From: Druceiella hillmani
Taxonomy: Eukaryota; Arthropoda; Insecta; Lepidoptera; Hepialidae
Assembly: GCA_039881145.1 (NCBI GenBank)
Contig: JAYKKI010000074.1
Location: 7,136,001 to 7,200,000 of the forward strand
Length of the DNA stretch: 64,000 nucleotides
Reading direction: 5' to 3'
The translations under genes were made by a program, and so were the position numbers. Positions within the stretch are counted from its first letter, which is position 1; every line of letters starts with the position of its first letter. Positions 50,090-62,474 of the stretch are shown here, one piece after another. The notes under the pieces are model-generated. The model was not told where the DNA came from. It ran no database searches and worked only from the letters and a program-made list of their open reading frames with translations.

Positions 50090-50360
50090 AAGGTAACCTA
50101 CATTGTCTTGTAACCGGGTGGGAATTACAACACGGCCGAAGCGATCCAGGATATTTCTCTTTCTTAGCGGACGGTAAATGCTTTGCCATTAAGACGTTAT
50201 TATCAGCCATTTTTCAGTAATAACACAAGGGATGCCGCATTTCGAGCAAAAGCTTCTGACCTCGGAGCGTAGGGTCTGGGCGATTAGAACGCCCCCTGAG
50301 ACATCGGCGACGCAGCTACGAGATGACCTTTCGACGCCAACAAAAGCTAAAAGAAACAGT
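50090..50360. other. GC-richer block with overlapping open frames
   Basis: Contains AACCGGGTGGGAATTACAAC, CGAGCAAAAGCTTCTGACCT and GAACGCCCCCTGAGACATCG. Frames are open on the minus strand at 50016-50210 and 50189-50398, and on the plus strand at 50232-50459. None shows a recognised domain. Candidate conserved non-coding element or unrecognised exon. Confidence 0.3.
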
Positions 50361-50639
50361 GTATACAATGTATTTTCAAATAATTTTAGATATAGCAATA
50401 TATATTATTATCATTTTACGTTGTACGATAGATATATAGTTCACCCTGATCTAAATTAATTTTCAATATTGTTAGTTCTATATATATTATTTTATGCCAT
50501 AAAGAATGTTTGGGAGAATTGTGCAGATTATTTAGAGGACTACAATTCTGTAGATTAAATTAATTAAGTCACATATGACTAAATAGTTTACTTATATCAC
50601 AGTATTTATAATAGGTAATACTATTTGGTCTTTGCCACA

Positions 50640-50790
50640 CTAAGAACGTTTTTTTAGTATTTTGTATGTATGTCTGCTTATATTTTTTTGTTGTGTTGTG
50701 TACGCAAAAATTACTGGTCTGATTTCAATGCGACTGGCACCTGAGAAAACTTTCAAAATGTATATCTAAGACCTAGTGCTATTACTAAGT
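50640..50790 (+). mobile_element. Possible internal fragment of a Helitron-type element
   Basis: TTTTGTATGTATGTCTGCTT, AATTACTGGTCTGATTTCAA and ATGCGACTGGCACC follow the pattern (TATGTATGTCTG ... AACTACTGAACCGATTTTGATG) seen near the ends of many insect Helitrons and LINE tails. The Helitron C-terminal relic at 51215 is 450 bases downstream on the same strand. The assignment is tentative. Confidence 0.3.
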
Positions 50791-51019
50791 TTGTCTCATT
50801 TAGATCACTGAAGTAGTATATTATATACTAAGTATGTAATCTCATACTAGGTATATAAGGGCAAAATGACTACATACACATAATTTCTACCGATTTCATA
50901 TTGCCGAATTAACTGGATTATTTTTGGCATTTCATTAATCCTACTTAAAAAAAAAATAAAACTTAGTAAATAAAATTACTTTAAACTTTGAATTGAGCTT
51001 ATAAAAGGAGATAAATACA

Positions 51020-51190
51020 AGTGAACATATAGTATTTGAAAGTGCCAATGAATGCTGCTAGATAAAGATGATGATACTAATTATTCATCCCACAAATATC
51101 ACCTCTTTAACCCCTTCCAGCTTCTCGTTCCCGTTCAACATACTATAATTACCTGTTCGCTTTACGATGAATGTAAATAAGCCATATGGT
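51020..51190. other. GC-richer block between repeats
   Basis: Contains CACCTCTTTAACCCCTTCCA and GCTTCTCGTTCCCGTTCAAC, with TACTAATTATTCATCC nearby. There is no open frame. Candidate non-coding regulatory sequence, on composition only. Confidence 0.25.
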
Positions 51191-51214
51191 CAAACACTAA
51201 GAACTATTAGTTTT

Positions 51215-51512
51215 GATCTGCAAATAGTGTACTTTCCACACAGCCAGTTGTAAACTTCATGCTCCAGATGAGTGGATACTTACAACTTTTCACCTGAACG
51301 TAGTTTATAGAGAAGCTCTAAAACTATCACAAACATCAAGAAATACGTAACTTCTTACTGATTATTTTTTTTAATTTTTTTCTCTTATGTTTTATTTTTT
51401 TTCTATTTTATGCATTAAACACTTACGCGACTGAAAGAAATATTTCAGTTCACTGACTTTTGGTCATACTTAGAATTATATACGGACGAAGGGACGGGCA
51501 GCAGCTGGTTAT
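51215..51512 (+). pseudogene. Helitron helicase C-terminus and 3' end
   Basis: Translation with shifts gives DLQIVYFPHSQL then TSCSR and, after a frame change, VVYREALKLS, matching the family end (F.HGQLYVACSR ... NVVY.EAL). About 170 bases later ACGGACGAAGGGACGGGCAG then CAGCTGG (51482-51508) matches the usual tail of insect Helitrons (ACGGACGAAG.CGCGGGCAACAGCTAG). Upstream domains are missing, so this is a 5'-truncated copy. It is distinct from the relics at 14722 and 30960. Confidence 0.72.
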
Positions 51513-54500
51513 ATATAATATAAAACTACAAAGTTGGTGTGAAACTCGTCCTCGACTTTAGGTCTGTATCACAAACAGATCAAAATTACTAAGAATTTTT
51601 TTTTCGAGTACAGATTGATACGCATTTAATTATGATTAAGAGGAATTTATCAGTACTTTTCACAAAAATCATTTTCTTTTTAATACTTGGTTGACAAATT
51701 TATTATTCTATTTTCTTACATACTTTAATATTCTCACTTGAGATCACATAATTTACTCTTGCCATTGGCTCACTTTCTCTATACAGGTTAAGGACCAGCA
51801 CAATTAGATGTAAGGAGGCATCCATCTCCCGAAGAATATTCCACAGGCAGTTCACTGCATGCAATAGACTTATTTATATACCCTTGAGTGTCTGTATATG
51901 TGCAAGGCGATGCATTATATTTTGATGTAAAAATGCATTTACACTATTAATTATATTAAATAATAATAATATAGTTGTCTGTCTTAACTCTTTAGAATTC
52001 TCTCTGATAGTTCCGAAAGTGTGACTTATATTCATGCCAATTCTGACTCAAATAACATTCGTGAAATAAGCACTGACATACTGTATGAGGAAATAGATAC
52101 TAACATAATATATGAACTATATAGTTTCTGATGATCAATAAAAGTGAATGTCCGCTTTTCTCAAGATGTTTTACTTATTTCTAATTATATAGAAGGTACC
52201 GTTATGAAGGAAATGTGTCATGTTTTGCATAGTCAGTTTCCTTATCACTTTTCAATGTTCAAGCTTTCCATTGAAAGCGTTTTACTTCAAAAAATTATAT
52301 ACGGTAAAAACTGAGGTAATGGAAGGAGAAAGTCTATCAGAAAAACATCGTAATCACCGGCGTATATCGAGGCAAAATTTGAAGTTTTAATTTTAATATT
52401 CCTTCATATGAAATAGGATGCAACACCAGAAAGTTTGGATAATTTCCTTGAAACAGAGTTTGAATTTATAAAGGCTTTATGGATAAAAATCATTTGTCTT
52501 CACCCTAGTGTAGAAGTTCCTGTTTTAAAGCTTCTACAATAACCTAGATGGCTTACTCAATAATGTAATGCTATAACAATTATTAAAACATTCGCTGTTG
52601 AACAGAAACAAATATATGAAAGACACTCGGGATATACTAAAATGACGAAAAAAGAAATCAAACTCTAATCCAAATCACAAATAACATACAATTCACAAAG
52701 TGTCGAATTCTTTATAAAACTGGCGAAAATGTGTTTTCAAACTCTTCGAGAGAAAATAAAGTGGCATCGATTTTCAGTTGTATTTTCTGAAAATGTAATT
52801 TAAATGTCATCGATGCAATCCAGATGCTACTCGTTTCTGTTGAAAATGATATGAACGAGGTGCTCGTTCATATAATTTTCATTTCTCTATATTTTCGAAA
52901 AGTACCAACATATCTAGATAATAGTCGCAACCATATTGTGGCCATGCGAGCAATCTTATTAGAATTTCGTTTCTTCCTTCTGAAACAGATTACGCAGTGT
53001 ATTTTTTACTTATTTCTGTTAAATTTAGACCATAATCACGCTGCTATTATTTCCTAACTATTGAAATATGTGGAACAATTTGAAGTATTTTAATAGCAAA
53101 ATATATTATCTTAAGAATGAAATAAATGTATTCGGTATGGTTTGAAGATATTCAATAGAAAATTTAAAATTTATATATGGCATATAAAATACTAAAAAGG
53201 AAAAAGATTTTGCAACCCCTTTATTTGTAATCTGACGACTTATTTATAACGCAAATTTTTTAGTGATACTGGTTATACCTCATAAATTTTAATTAATTTT
53301 CTTAAATATATTTCCTTAACACGCTTGTATCTCAAAATTCGAAATTTTCAGAGATTAAACTAAATAACATTACTATATAATTTTAAAAAAAATCTATTTG
53401 ATTTCGTACCTCAAAAGAAACGAAATCTTTATAAGATTATTTAACTATCCGTTCGTCTATCCATCTGTCACAGCCATTTTTGTCAGAAACGTTTTGACGG
53501 TAAAATGATAATATATATTAACCTACATATATTTAAATAGTTATTAAATAAAAATATGTTTATGAAAATTTTAAAAGGATCAAATAAAATAATCAACATT
53601 TTTTATTAAATTTTATTATTAATTACTTCTCTACCATTAATAAAAATGACTAATTTTACTATTATAGGATATTAATTGAATGACTAAGTTATAAGAATTC
53701 CAAAACCATTTTTTTCGAGAATTGTATTTAAAATTATTTTTGGTTTTAGAAATTTTGTTGAAAATCTTCACAAAAAATATGTTCCCTCTATATTCAACTG
53801 CTAAAGTGAACATTATGGAAACCCTTAGCGATGGTTCTAAATCTCATTTTTGAAAATATCATCATATGAATCCTACTCATCTTCACATATAATAAAATAG
53901 TAACGAGAAAAATATCTGGGCATTAATTTAAAAAAAAAAGTAGTTGCAACATGTTACGTACATTATTATATAAACCCCGAAACAATAGTTTTTAGAATTT
54001 TTGTCTGATTGTGTATTCGTCAATCACACAAAAACTAGTGTTGAAACGTATGGTGATAACTTATCATCACGGTCATAATCAAAAATACTTTTTACGATGG
54101 AAAGATTTTTCATGCTCACAAAAATAAACTGGTTCGAGCAAGCATTAGATGAAAACCACGACTATTGACAAAATTTCTACAGTAGCAAACAATATAAAAA
54201 TAATTTTCGTTCGAGTATAAAAAAAAAATTAAAAAATTTTTTTAGTACATTGTCCTTTATTCAAGTAGGCGCGGGGGCGTTGGAAATAAATATTTTACAT
54301 TTTTTTAAAAATGAGAGCTACATATTTTAAATTCGGAATGATTATCATAAATATAAGTTAGAAAAAACAAAAGGTATGGATAAATATTTTTTACAAGAAA
54401 ATAGTCCCTCGGAGGGATTTCTAGGGGAGTCGAAAACATTATTTCGTGTTTTCAAAAAAAGCCTGCAGAATTCAAATTTAAATAAATAGAACGCGCGCGT

Positions 54501-56038
54501 AAAATATAGAATATTCTTTAACATTTTTTGGTTATATTAAATTTAATAATCAGCCAGAACGTAAACAAATTTAAAACTAAACATATAGTTAAAACGTTTG
54601 CACCATGTTGAGCAAAACGAGCCGACAACGGCTATATATTACCTAAAACAAAACACGCTATCGTTTTGTTTTTTAAATAACATAAAAAAGTCTTATGCTG
54701 CATACATCTATACTAATTGAAAATTTGATTATGATTTAACTGATAATTATATGAAGCTTGGAGAATATGAATTTTTTTTTTCACAGAATTGAATTAAAAT
54801 TCACATATTTATTGATTAATTGAGATGACAAGTCTTGGTTTCAATAATATATCTTGATTCTGTATTAATGTTTTAATATAAAATTTTAATATTTATTTAT
54901 AAATTAAAATAAGTAAAAGTTGCTTATTTTCGATAAATAATGAAAAAAATTGAAAAAAACAATCATACAAGTAAATTGCAGATTAAATATTGTACTCATT
55001 TTTTTATCATCACTGCAGTTGGGAAAAAAAGGTTAGCTACCACTTAAATTTATTAATTGAATTTAGTCGTTTCTTTTAATCTATAAGGCGGTCTTAACTT
55101 ATAGTAGCTGAATTTTATTTCAAAATAATTAAGAAAGGAATTAGTGGTCTCGGCTAATTTTAAATACTGCCTTATTATTCATTCAGATCAGTTATTGAGA
55201 TGATAATTTGTTATACGTTCATTGGAAACAAATGGATAGCGTGAAAAACGTAAAAGTATATATAATTTCGATTTATTTATAAATTGCTTTGCAAGTTGAG
55301 AACATTATAATTTATTGATTTTAATTAACAGATAAATTCGTAACAAAATTTTAATAATGTAAAGATCGAAAAAATGTTATTTGAATAAAAAAAAATATTT
55401 GCAATTACATATGCTGTCAATTCTCGTGAAAAAAAATAATCGTTCCCAAAAGTTTCGAAAAACGTTCAATCTAGCAAAAATCGATATTTGAACAAGTAAT
55501 AAATTTAAATTAAAATGTTTTTGAACATTTTAAGACTATTGAGCAAGATAAAGACTTGAAATTCATTTTTTAAATTGCTCTACGCTTATGTTAATGCTTA
55601 GTATTCTTTTTACGTTCAAAATCAAATAATTTTCATTCTGTGATTAGGTCGATTTTCTATTTTCGTTTTATCGAACTTTTCGCGAAAATTTCGAAAGCGA
55701 TATTTTTGCAAGGGAAGGGGTGGGGGCATTAGTGGTTTACGCCTCCTGGAAACCAGCTATGTAAAATAATGGGAACGCATCCTTTACATAGTACCTCAAG
55801 AGTGATGCAGAATTCTGTGTAATAACAGATAACCGACTCACTAACTCATTCACTAACCACTTTCATAAATTTAGTTAAAATAACAAGACCGAATCTGGAC
55901 ATGAAAGATTTTTTTAAACCCAAGCATGCTGATTTACATATGATTATGCCTATATGTATATTTTTAATTTGTATTGTCTCAACTGATTTTTAATAGATTA
56001 ATATTTATTCTTAAAAGGTCGTAAAAGTTTAGGGCTAC
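51513..56038. other. No recognisable gene; possible non-autonomous Helitron at its right end
   Basis: Mostly very AT-rich. ATCCGTTCGTCTATCCATCT at 53449 and GTCTGATTGTGTATTCGTCA at 54002 resemble sequences found in insect dispersed repeats. A piece near 52010-52130 reads SDSSESVTYIHANSDSN in one frame, faintly like an acidic transposase N-terminus, but nothing confirms it. Confidence 0.35.
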
Positions 56039-56040
56039 AA

Positions 56041-56075
56041 CACGGACGAAGTCGCGAGCAAAAGCCAGTACTTAA
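56041..56075 (+). mobile_element. Helitron 3' end
   Basis: ACACGGACGAAGTCGCGAGC then AAAAGCCAGTA matches the insect Helitron tail (ACGGACGAAGTCGCGGGCAA...AGCTAGT), as at 51482. No coding relic lies directly upstream, so it probably ends a non-autonomous copy whose 5' end is uncertain. Confidence 0.6.
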
Positions 56076-56124
56076 TAAATTTATTATTTTTTATATATTA
56101 AAAAACATTATATATTAACTTATT

Positions 56125-56705
56125 AACTTCGCGCCCTGATAAATGGCCCTACGACTGGACAAAATCAAGTCATACTTCCACTTCATAAAAAAGGCTCAAC
56201 TGCGGAGTGTAACAATTCCGTAAAGCTAGCCTTAATATCACACGCCCGCAAAGTTTTGTTACACAACATTAACAACAGAATCCGATACTTCTTGGACTGG
56301 CAAATACCATAGGAGCAGGCTGGTTTGGGAAGGAAGATACTTCAGATTCCATGGACTGCGTTCCGTACAAACAAGTCCATTCGTCGTGAGATTAATATCA
56401 AGACCAGGCTTCCCACTATCTACTTTCGAAGGATCCTGGAATTCCTGGAAGGATGGACATAACGTGGAGCAGCTGATGATTATCGGTAAGGTGGGTGGCA
56501 AGGAGGCGGAACCCGACTAGATGGGTTGACCAAATATGTTCGGTGTTGGGCATTTGGTTTAACTTGCATGAGGCACTCCACACCGCTAAGGCACCGGAAC
56601 AGATGGAGAGACATCTGCGTGCAAAATTGACTTCGGGTCGGGGAGTTCACGACCCTCAGGAATGAGGAACACGACGCAAGGAGGGTGTCAACTTAAATAT
56701 TTAGT
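56125..56705 (+). pseudogene. LINE reverse transcriptase relic with internal deletion
   Basis: From 56136 the plus strand reads PDKWPYDWTKS, then after a shift LPLHKKGSTAECNN, LALISHARKVLLHNINNRI, RYFLDWQIP and EQAGL (56175-56325), matching a LINE reverse transcriptase common in insects (IPLHKKGS..C.NYR.IALISHASKVLL..I..R...L..QI..EQAGF). It then jumps to the distal part: WTAFRTNKSI, INIKTRLPTIYFRRILEFL (56352-56450) and GGGTRLDGLT, matching R.RGR.PTRW.DQI. Most of the catalytic palm, including the YADD region, is deleted. Stops are present. Relatively high GC makes this relic stand out and suggests it is younger than the LINE at 269-2200. Confidence 0.85.
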
Positions 56706-56859
56706 TCGAATATCGTGGACCTGAAGAGTATTAATCATTGCGAGTATTTCCGACAAAAGCAAGAAAATAAATTCCATTCAACATACCTTAAATAGAGAAG
56801 CAATTTTCAGGAAACGAAATCCCGATCTAATTAAATCGAACTATAAGTCATCAGAACAC

Positions 56860-57075
56860 GTATTTACCCCATTTAGTCCGGAGATACCTGAAAGCCGACC
56901 CAGACTCCGGCTATTGTGAAGTCGCTCACCTTCATCCCCTCTGATAAGCCACCCCCGGCCCGCCCGCCCTATCGGACCCGATTATCGGGAACCCCATCTG
57001 TAAGTTCCGTAGCAAGTTTGCACTTTGCTTATCGCCATTCTGTCATTACGTTTGAAATATTGCAATACTTACTTT
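56860..57075. other. GC-rich block, candidate conserved non-coding element
   Basis: Contains CCACCCCCGGCCCGCCCGCC, CTATCGGACCCGATTATCGG and CCGTAGCAAGTTTGCACTTT in AT-rich flanks. TCGGACCCGATTATCGG is partly palindromic. No frame or known repeat was recognised. Function inferred only. Confidence 0.35.
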
Positions 57076-59125
57076 TGCGGGACAGATACTAGAAGTTGAT
57101 TTATGGAAGTTCGGCGACTCTGGAATGTTGGTCGAGTTTGACTATGAGTTAGATGAAATCGATTGCAGCTTACCTGAAAGTGAATACGGAAGATAGTCAG
57201 AAACACGAATAAATATTTCTCTTAAAGTTGAAGCAATTATTTATCGTTACTATCAACGATTGTAAGCACTCTATAAACGACAATTAGGGCTGATAAGGGA
57301 TTAATATTCAGATTAAATGGTTTATTTTTTTGTTTTGAATTTAAAGAAACACACGAAAATAAATAAGAGTACAATCAAAAATATAGTAAAAGACAATTAA
57401 AATTTGATTAACTTCCATAGACCGATAATCATGCTATTTTAATAACTATAAAAATAAATAAACTAATTTAAAAAAACCAATTTATTTTAAAATAGTTTAA
57501 ATTACCCCTATTTCATTTTATTAAAAATAGTCAATAATAAGATTTAATACATAGTATTAACTATATATACATTACAAAATTCATAGTCAAAATTAATATA
57601 GAAAAACATCAACTATCTCTAATTTAGATTTTATAACGATACATATTTAGATTTTATACTTATTTATCGTGGGAGCTTTTTTACTACTTAGCTATGTATG
57701 CATGGTTTCTTTACCTTACTTCGCTCTTCATACAATAGTCTATAGATTATATATGAAATCATAGATTAAGTTAAACATTATCAAAGATTATGACAAGTTC
57801 AGTATAACATTTTTTTTAAAAATAAACAAACTAATACATAGAGAATATATATTTTTAAACACTCTTACTTAAGCTCTTATCTATGGAATAACTTCGTTTG
57901 TTCATAAATTGCTATTTTAATATTTGCGACTTGTATACATTTTCCAGTAATAGACGTGACGTCTACTTTCTATGATATACTGATCATTTGTTTTTAAATT
58001 TTCGGTTATATAATCTTCCAATATAATAAATATCTAGAATATTTTGTATATATTATGCCTGTATATTTTCGATTTTCTAGATTAAAAACTCAAAAATTCC
58101 ATTCATTGCTTGTGGGAAAAATCAGTTTAATGTTTCAGTGAATGAATTAATATAATTAATAAATTTGTCTTACAGTATGTTTTTTTATGCGATAAACAGT
58201 GTCTGAGCCTGAGTAATAATCAGTATACTGAGTAATACTCAGTATAGTAATACTCAGAGTATTAGGACTCTTAATGAGTGTAGTGATTTTCCAGCAGTTG
58301 AGTATACAAATACAACTAGTTTTTAGAGTTTTGTATATATTAAATACAAAACTCTCCAAATATATAACAAAGCTCTAAAAATTAATGTGAGAACAAGAAT
58401 TGTCTTAATATTTATCTTAAGGATACCGATAACATATTCAACAGTTTCACCACTCGTAGAAAAAAAGTGAATATTCAGTAGTTTTTGAGCTTTTGAAGCT
58501 CTTCCATACAAGAACTAACATAGATTTTACTATGTCAATCAACGATAACTATGAGCTGATAAAAAGTTTTCAGTTTTGCTTATAATAGTATTAAAAAGCG
58601 GTGGATATGATCATTAATCATAATTATCACATCTTTTTTGTTAACATACATTTTGCGCAGAAAATTTTCAATATGAAACTCCATATAAATTTATTTCTAT
58701 ATATTAAAAAAACAGAAAACAGTGAAAAGATACCTTCGTATGATTTGACCTATGACCTGGCCAAGTTACGTTTATTGAGACCAAAAGGGGCAATTGCTGA
58801 CGAACGGAATTTATGAGCTAAACATAAAATACGGTGTATATAAAATTTACGAGGATGATCTTATAAGAAATGAAAGTATCCAAACTAAAAAAAACGTGAA
58901 GGGTGGTTGAACATAGTGCCACTTTGATCGAAATGACACGAAACTGTCCTCATATCATGGCTCTTATAAATATTGTTAATAAATTTTCGTAAAAATAGGT
59001 AACGAAGTAAGAAATTATGCGTCGGTGCTTATATGTTGATAAAACATTTTGCTATCATGTCTTAAATTGCTTCGAGATTATGTCACAGATAGATTAAGTA
59101 GATAATTAAAGTTGCAATTGACTAA
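57076..59125. other. No recognisable gene; short foldbacks
   Basis: Very AT-rich. CAGTATACTGAGTAATACTC at 58221 with neighbouring CAGTATAGTAATACTCAG forms a small nested repeat. TTTTTAGAGTTTTGTATATA at 58320 pairs with ACAAAACTCTCC and AGCTCTAAAAA within 60 bases. Confidence 0.45.
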
Positions 59126-59130
59126 TGTAA

Positions 59131-59351
59131 GCGATAAATATCTAAAAAAAATAATATACTCTACCGCTTTAAGCGAATTCGTTACTGAAGTCAATAACCA
59201 AGGAATTTATTTGTCAATTTAACCATGTTGGTTCATCATTATAATTCTATCAAAATAATGTGATAAATATATAAAAAAAATAATATACTCTGCCGCTTTA
59301 AGCCAATTCGTGACTGAAGTCAATAACAAAGGAGTTTGTTTATCAATTTAA
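59131..59351 (+). repeat. 129-bp direct duplication
   Basis: GCGATAAATATCTAAAAAAA at 59131 recurs as GTGATAAATATATAAAAAAA at 59260. Similarity continues through ATAATATACTCT(A/G)CCGCTTTAAG, AATTCGT(T/G)ACTGAAGTCAA and TCAATTTAA. The units are about 90% identical. Confidence 0.88.
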
Positions 59352-59921
59352 TCAAAAAACATTCTAGAAACATTCTAGAAGACGTATCTTATATATCCGC
59401 ACCACATATTTAAATGGAAATAAACCAATAAGACACGCTTCAGTATTTTAAATTCAAAGTATGGTCACAATGTAAAAAAATATATGAAATAAAAAATACT
59501 GAATTTCATCATCGATAAAAAACGATAAATTTTACCAAATTATCTGTTCAGGTCTGGATTTGTAAAAATGATGAATGAATAAAATTAATGAAAGTTTGAA
59601 AATACTTTCCAATAATGTCAAGATATGAGCCAAAACTCAGAAAAAAGTATTCAGTAATATCGGTTCAGCTGTTTTAAGGAAAACATTCTATTTCGTTTAT
59701 ATTTTTTTAGTTTCTTCTCTAACTTTCTTTTCTTACCATTACCTACGACATATTATTTATGCTCATAAATTATAATGGTCACTTTCTGAGCAGCATGTAT
59801 TTCGCATACTTACCTACAGCCGTATACACTAAAACCGACAAAATGGCAATATTCCTGCTTTAAAAGTTATCAGTATTATCCTCCTCCTCTTTTAGTGCAC
59901 CTTCCTCTGTACTCTCGGCCT

Positions 59922-60258
59922 CTGTAAAGTGGCGATATAGGTTAGCTATAACAGAACTCTATTGTTGATAGAAAGGATATTAAAGTGTTTGTGTATTATA
60001 GGTCGCGTTAAAATTAATTTTAATACTTTTCATTCCATGTATCATGTTGCTACAAGCTACAACTCTATTATGTAAAGTTCACTAACGGGAGTAGTTAGTG
60101 AACTTTACACAATTGAATTATAGCTTGTAGCAACACTATACATGAAATTAAAAGTATTAAAATTAATTTTAACGCAACGTATTATGCACAAACACTTAAA
60201 TATCCTTTTTATCAACAAAAGAGTTTTGTTATAGCTAACCTATATGGCCACTCTGCAG
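59922..60258. mobile_element. 340-bp foldback element
   Basis: Two arms of about 165 bases are inverted copies with roughly 88% identity. The outer ends are AAAGTGGCGATATAGGTTAG (59926) and CTAACCTATATGGCCACTCT. Middle matches include TTAAAATTAATTTTAATAC. The centre is GTAAAGTTCACTAAC-GGGAGTA-GTTAGTGAACTTTAC (60072-60108) with perfectly paired arms. It looks like a foldback transposon or MITE. A transcript would form a long duplex. Confidence 0.85.
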
Positions 60259-60489
60259 TGGCCAAGAGCACGAAGAAAATATGTGAATCGATTACAAGAA
60301 ACTCTGTCCCATAGGTGATATCCTGCGCCGTAAAATGTCGATAAAATAAGTCCACATCAATATGAAACAAGGAAATAAGAGTATATGTAAAATATATTGT
60401 AATATATAAAAGTATATATAAATCAAATTGAAACAAGGGAATAAAAGTATATATAAAATTAAAATTATAATAATTAATAATTAATATTG

Positions 60490-60815
60490 AATATATTTGG
60501 CGTTAATTTTGAAGAAATTTATTATTCACAATTAAATGAAACTACGTGATGTAGTATTATTTATATTTTCTTCAAGTTCTTTACCACGATCTAGGTTTCG
60601 TTGTATTACAACATCTTCAGGTGGGCAATAGCCCAAATTTTGCTAATAAGCAAAGATCAATCTTTAGAAATAATACTACAAAAATTAGATAAAAATATAT
60701 AATATAATATATAATAAAGAGAATTTAGGAATAATACTACTTAAATTGATCTTTACTAATAAGCAAAGATCAATCATTAGAAATAATACTACATCACGTA
60801 GTTTCATTTAATTGT
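60490..60815 (-). mobile_element. Penelope-like foldback with hammerhead-like motif, copy 3
   Basis: Read on the minus strand, the unit includes CACCTGAAGATGTTGTAATA, AAAGAACTTGAAGAAAATA, TAGTTTCATTTAATTGTG and AACGCCAAATATATT (60490). An inverted partial copy ending TTCATTTAATTGT (60815) forms the other arm. The inner region carries two direct copies of CTAATAAGCAAAGATCAATC (60642 and 60755). The layout matches 44321-44616 but in the opposite orientation, with the full-length arm on the left. Confidence 0.78.
60584..60624 (-). ncRNA. Hammerhead-ribozyme-like motif, weakened stem III
   Basis: On the minus strand: CCAC, CTGAAGA, T, GTTGT-AAT-ACAAC, GAAA, CCTAGATC, GTGG. The core is intact, but stem III is ACC-TA-GAT, with one C-A mismatch relative to the 44377 copy. 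Activity would be expected to be reduced. Confidence 0.5.
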
Positions 60816-60959
60816 ACATCTTTTAAGTTACACTTATAGTAATAGACGTTGATTTTACTTTTTTTAATTTAATTTCTTTGTTATTAAAAGTAACTAGTAA
60901 CTTTTCAAGCGATACCTCCTTGGTTTTCAAACAAAAATAAGTCCCAGTTACAGATAGGT

Positions 60960-61265
60960 TACAAAACTACATTATATTACCAGCCGACACGGGCCGACAT
61001 GACACGAACCGAAAGCGATGCTCAAACTTTACAACGCATGATAAAAACTAATCTGCACTAAATAACAGCCATGACCAATAAACGAATAATAACATTGTTT
61101 ACGCCCCGCCGTGAATCAAAAGTTCCGTAAGTTTTTGAGCGCGTGTCCGTACGAGATTCGTGCCGGGCGAACGTGCGTGTCCCTCGTAAACCATTTAATT
61201 TTATTTATACGCGCTAACTTCACGTTATTACAGGGGTCGTAACTCTCGAAACATGAATCGAAAAA
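60960..61265. other. GC-rich block, strong conserved-element candidate
   Basis: Contains ACGGGCCGACATGACACGAA, TTACGCCCCGCCGTGAATCA, GTGTCCGTACGAGATTCGTG and CCGGGCGAACGTGCGTGTCC, then AACCATTTAATTTTATTTAT with homeodomain-like TTTAT sites. No long open frame spans it and no element was recognised. Regulatory function is inferred from composition and motifs. Confidence 0.4.
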
Positions 61266-62470
61266 CTGGTTCAATCTCTTGCCAGTAGACAAATGTAAAC
61301 ATTATACTTCATTATGCTTTCATTTGTTTATTTACTTCCTTAAGTATCCGTTATTAGTTTTGTACAAAGGTGGCGGAGTTTACAAGAAATGTAGTAGATT
61401 TTTCGTAGTCAAGTAATATATTTATGCCAACAAATAAGTAATATGTAATAACACATGTCATTAATTAACTATATATATAATTTATATCGTTACCTTTAGG
61501 AGATAGTGTCAAATTAATTACCTGATTAGAAGAGGTAAGGAAACTGTAATTTACTTAAAAATTTCATTATATTGGTATGTACGTATGTAAAGTTATTGAA
61601 AACTTTAGAAAAAATCGTACGAAGGAAATTATATGACAGTCTTTTAAATGAGTGAAGGCAGCTATTTTAGCTAATGGAATGTTATACACCCTTTTCAACA
61701 AGAAGTCACAGCTGTTGTAATTGGTGTACTAAATCGATTTGTGATCTTAGGAGTTACATGATATATTAGGACTTCGAGAATAACAATATTCACACTATCA
61801 CTGCCCATGGCTTTGAATTTTATTTAAAAAATATTGGATCTGACTTCCATTTCCATAATTTCAGAGATTAAATATTGATAATTAACATTAATAACAAATG
61901 AAAGGTAATGACAAAAGGGACAAAATTAGTAAGGGATATTGAAAAGAAATGAGTTAAACCATTTAAGTCATATTTTCAACTAAACAGCTACTTGTTCGAC
62001 TTATCTATATCGAAAATACTTAGAAATTTCCAAAAATTAATAGAAAAACACCCAATAAAGGAAATATAAATATAATGCACGGATGTGCAATGATAGTATA
62101 CTTTGTAGGCAATACACTGGTTTCGTGCATCTAATGAAATAATGTAAAATTAAAATAAAAAAGAAATAATCTTAAAAAAACTGCTGAAACATTTTCAAGG
62201 AAATGTTTTATTTTTTAGTAATCCACTGTTCTTCATTACATAAATTTCAATAGAATCATCTTTGTCGAAATATACCTCTCTAAAATACAAGATGTATTTT
62301 CTCTCAAAGTGTTATCATTCAACTCTCATTCAAAGTCCTACGACGAGATCATAAAATTTTCATTTGAAACAAATCTCCACAAATAAATTTTATCAAAATC
62401 TCCAAAGAGACTTTTCAAAATTGTTAGTACATGAATGAATTATTCTTTGCTGATACTCAGTTGCGAGCGA
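61266..62470. other. No recognisable feature
   Basis: AT-rich DNA with no gene or repeat family recognised. Confidence 0.45.
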
Positions 62471-62474
62471 CCTC

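Noticed and set aside
52000..52140. Acidic peptide resembling a piggyBac N-terminus
   Set aside because: No downstream transposase motifs were found within 3 kb on either strand.
59355..59385. ACATTCTAGAAACATTCTAG followed by TTATATAT as a second heat-shock promoter
   Set aside because: The two TTCTAGAA units are 11 rather than 10 bases apart, which breaks the 5-base phase, and only two units are present. It is a simple duplication.
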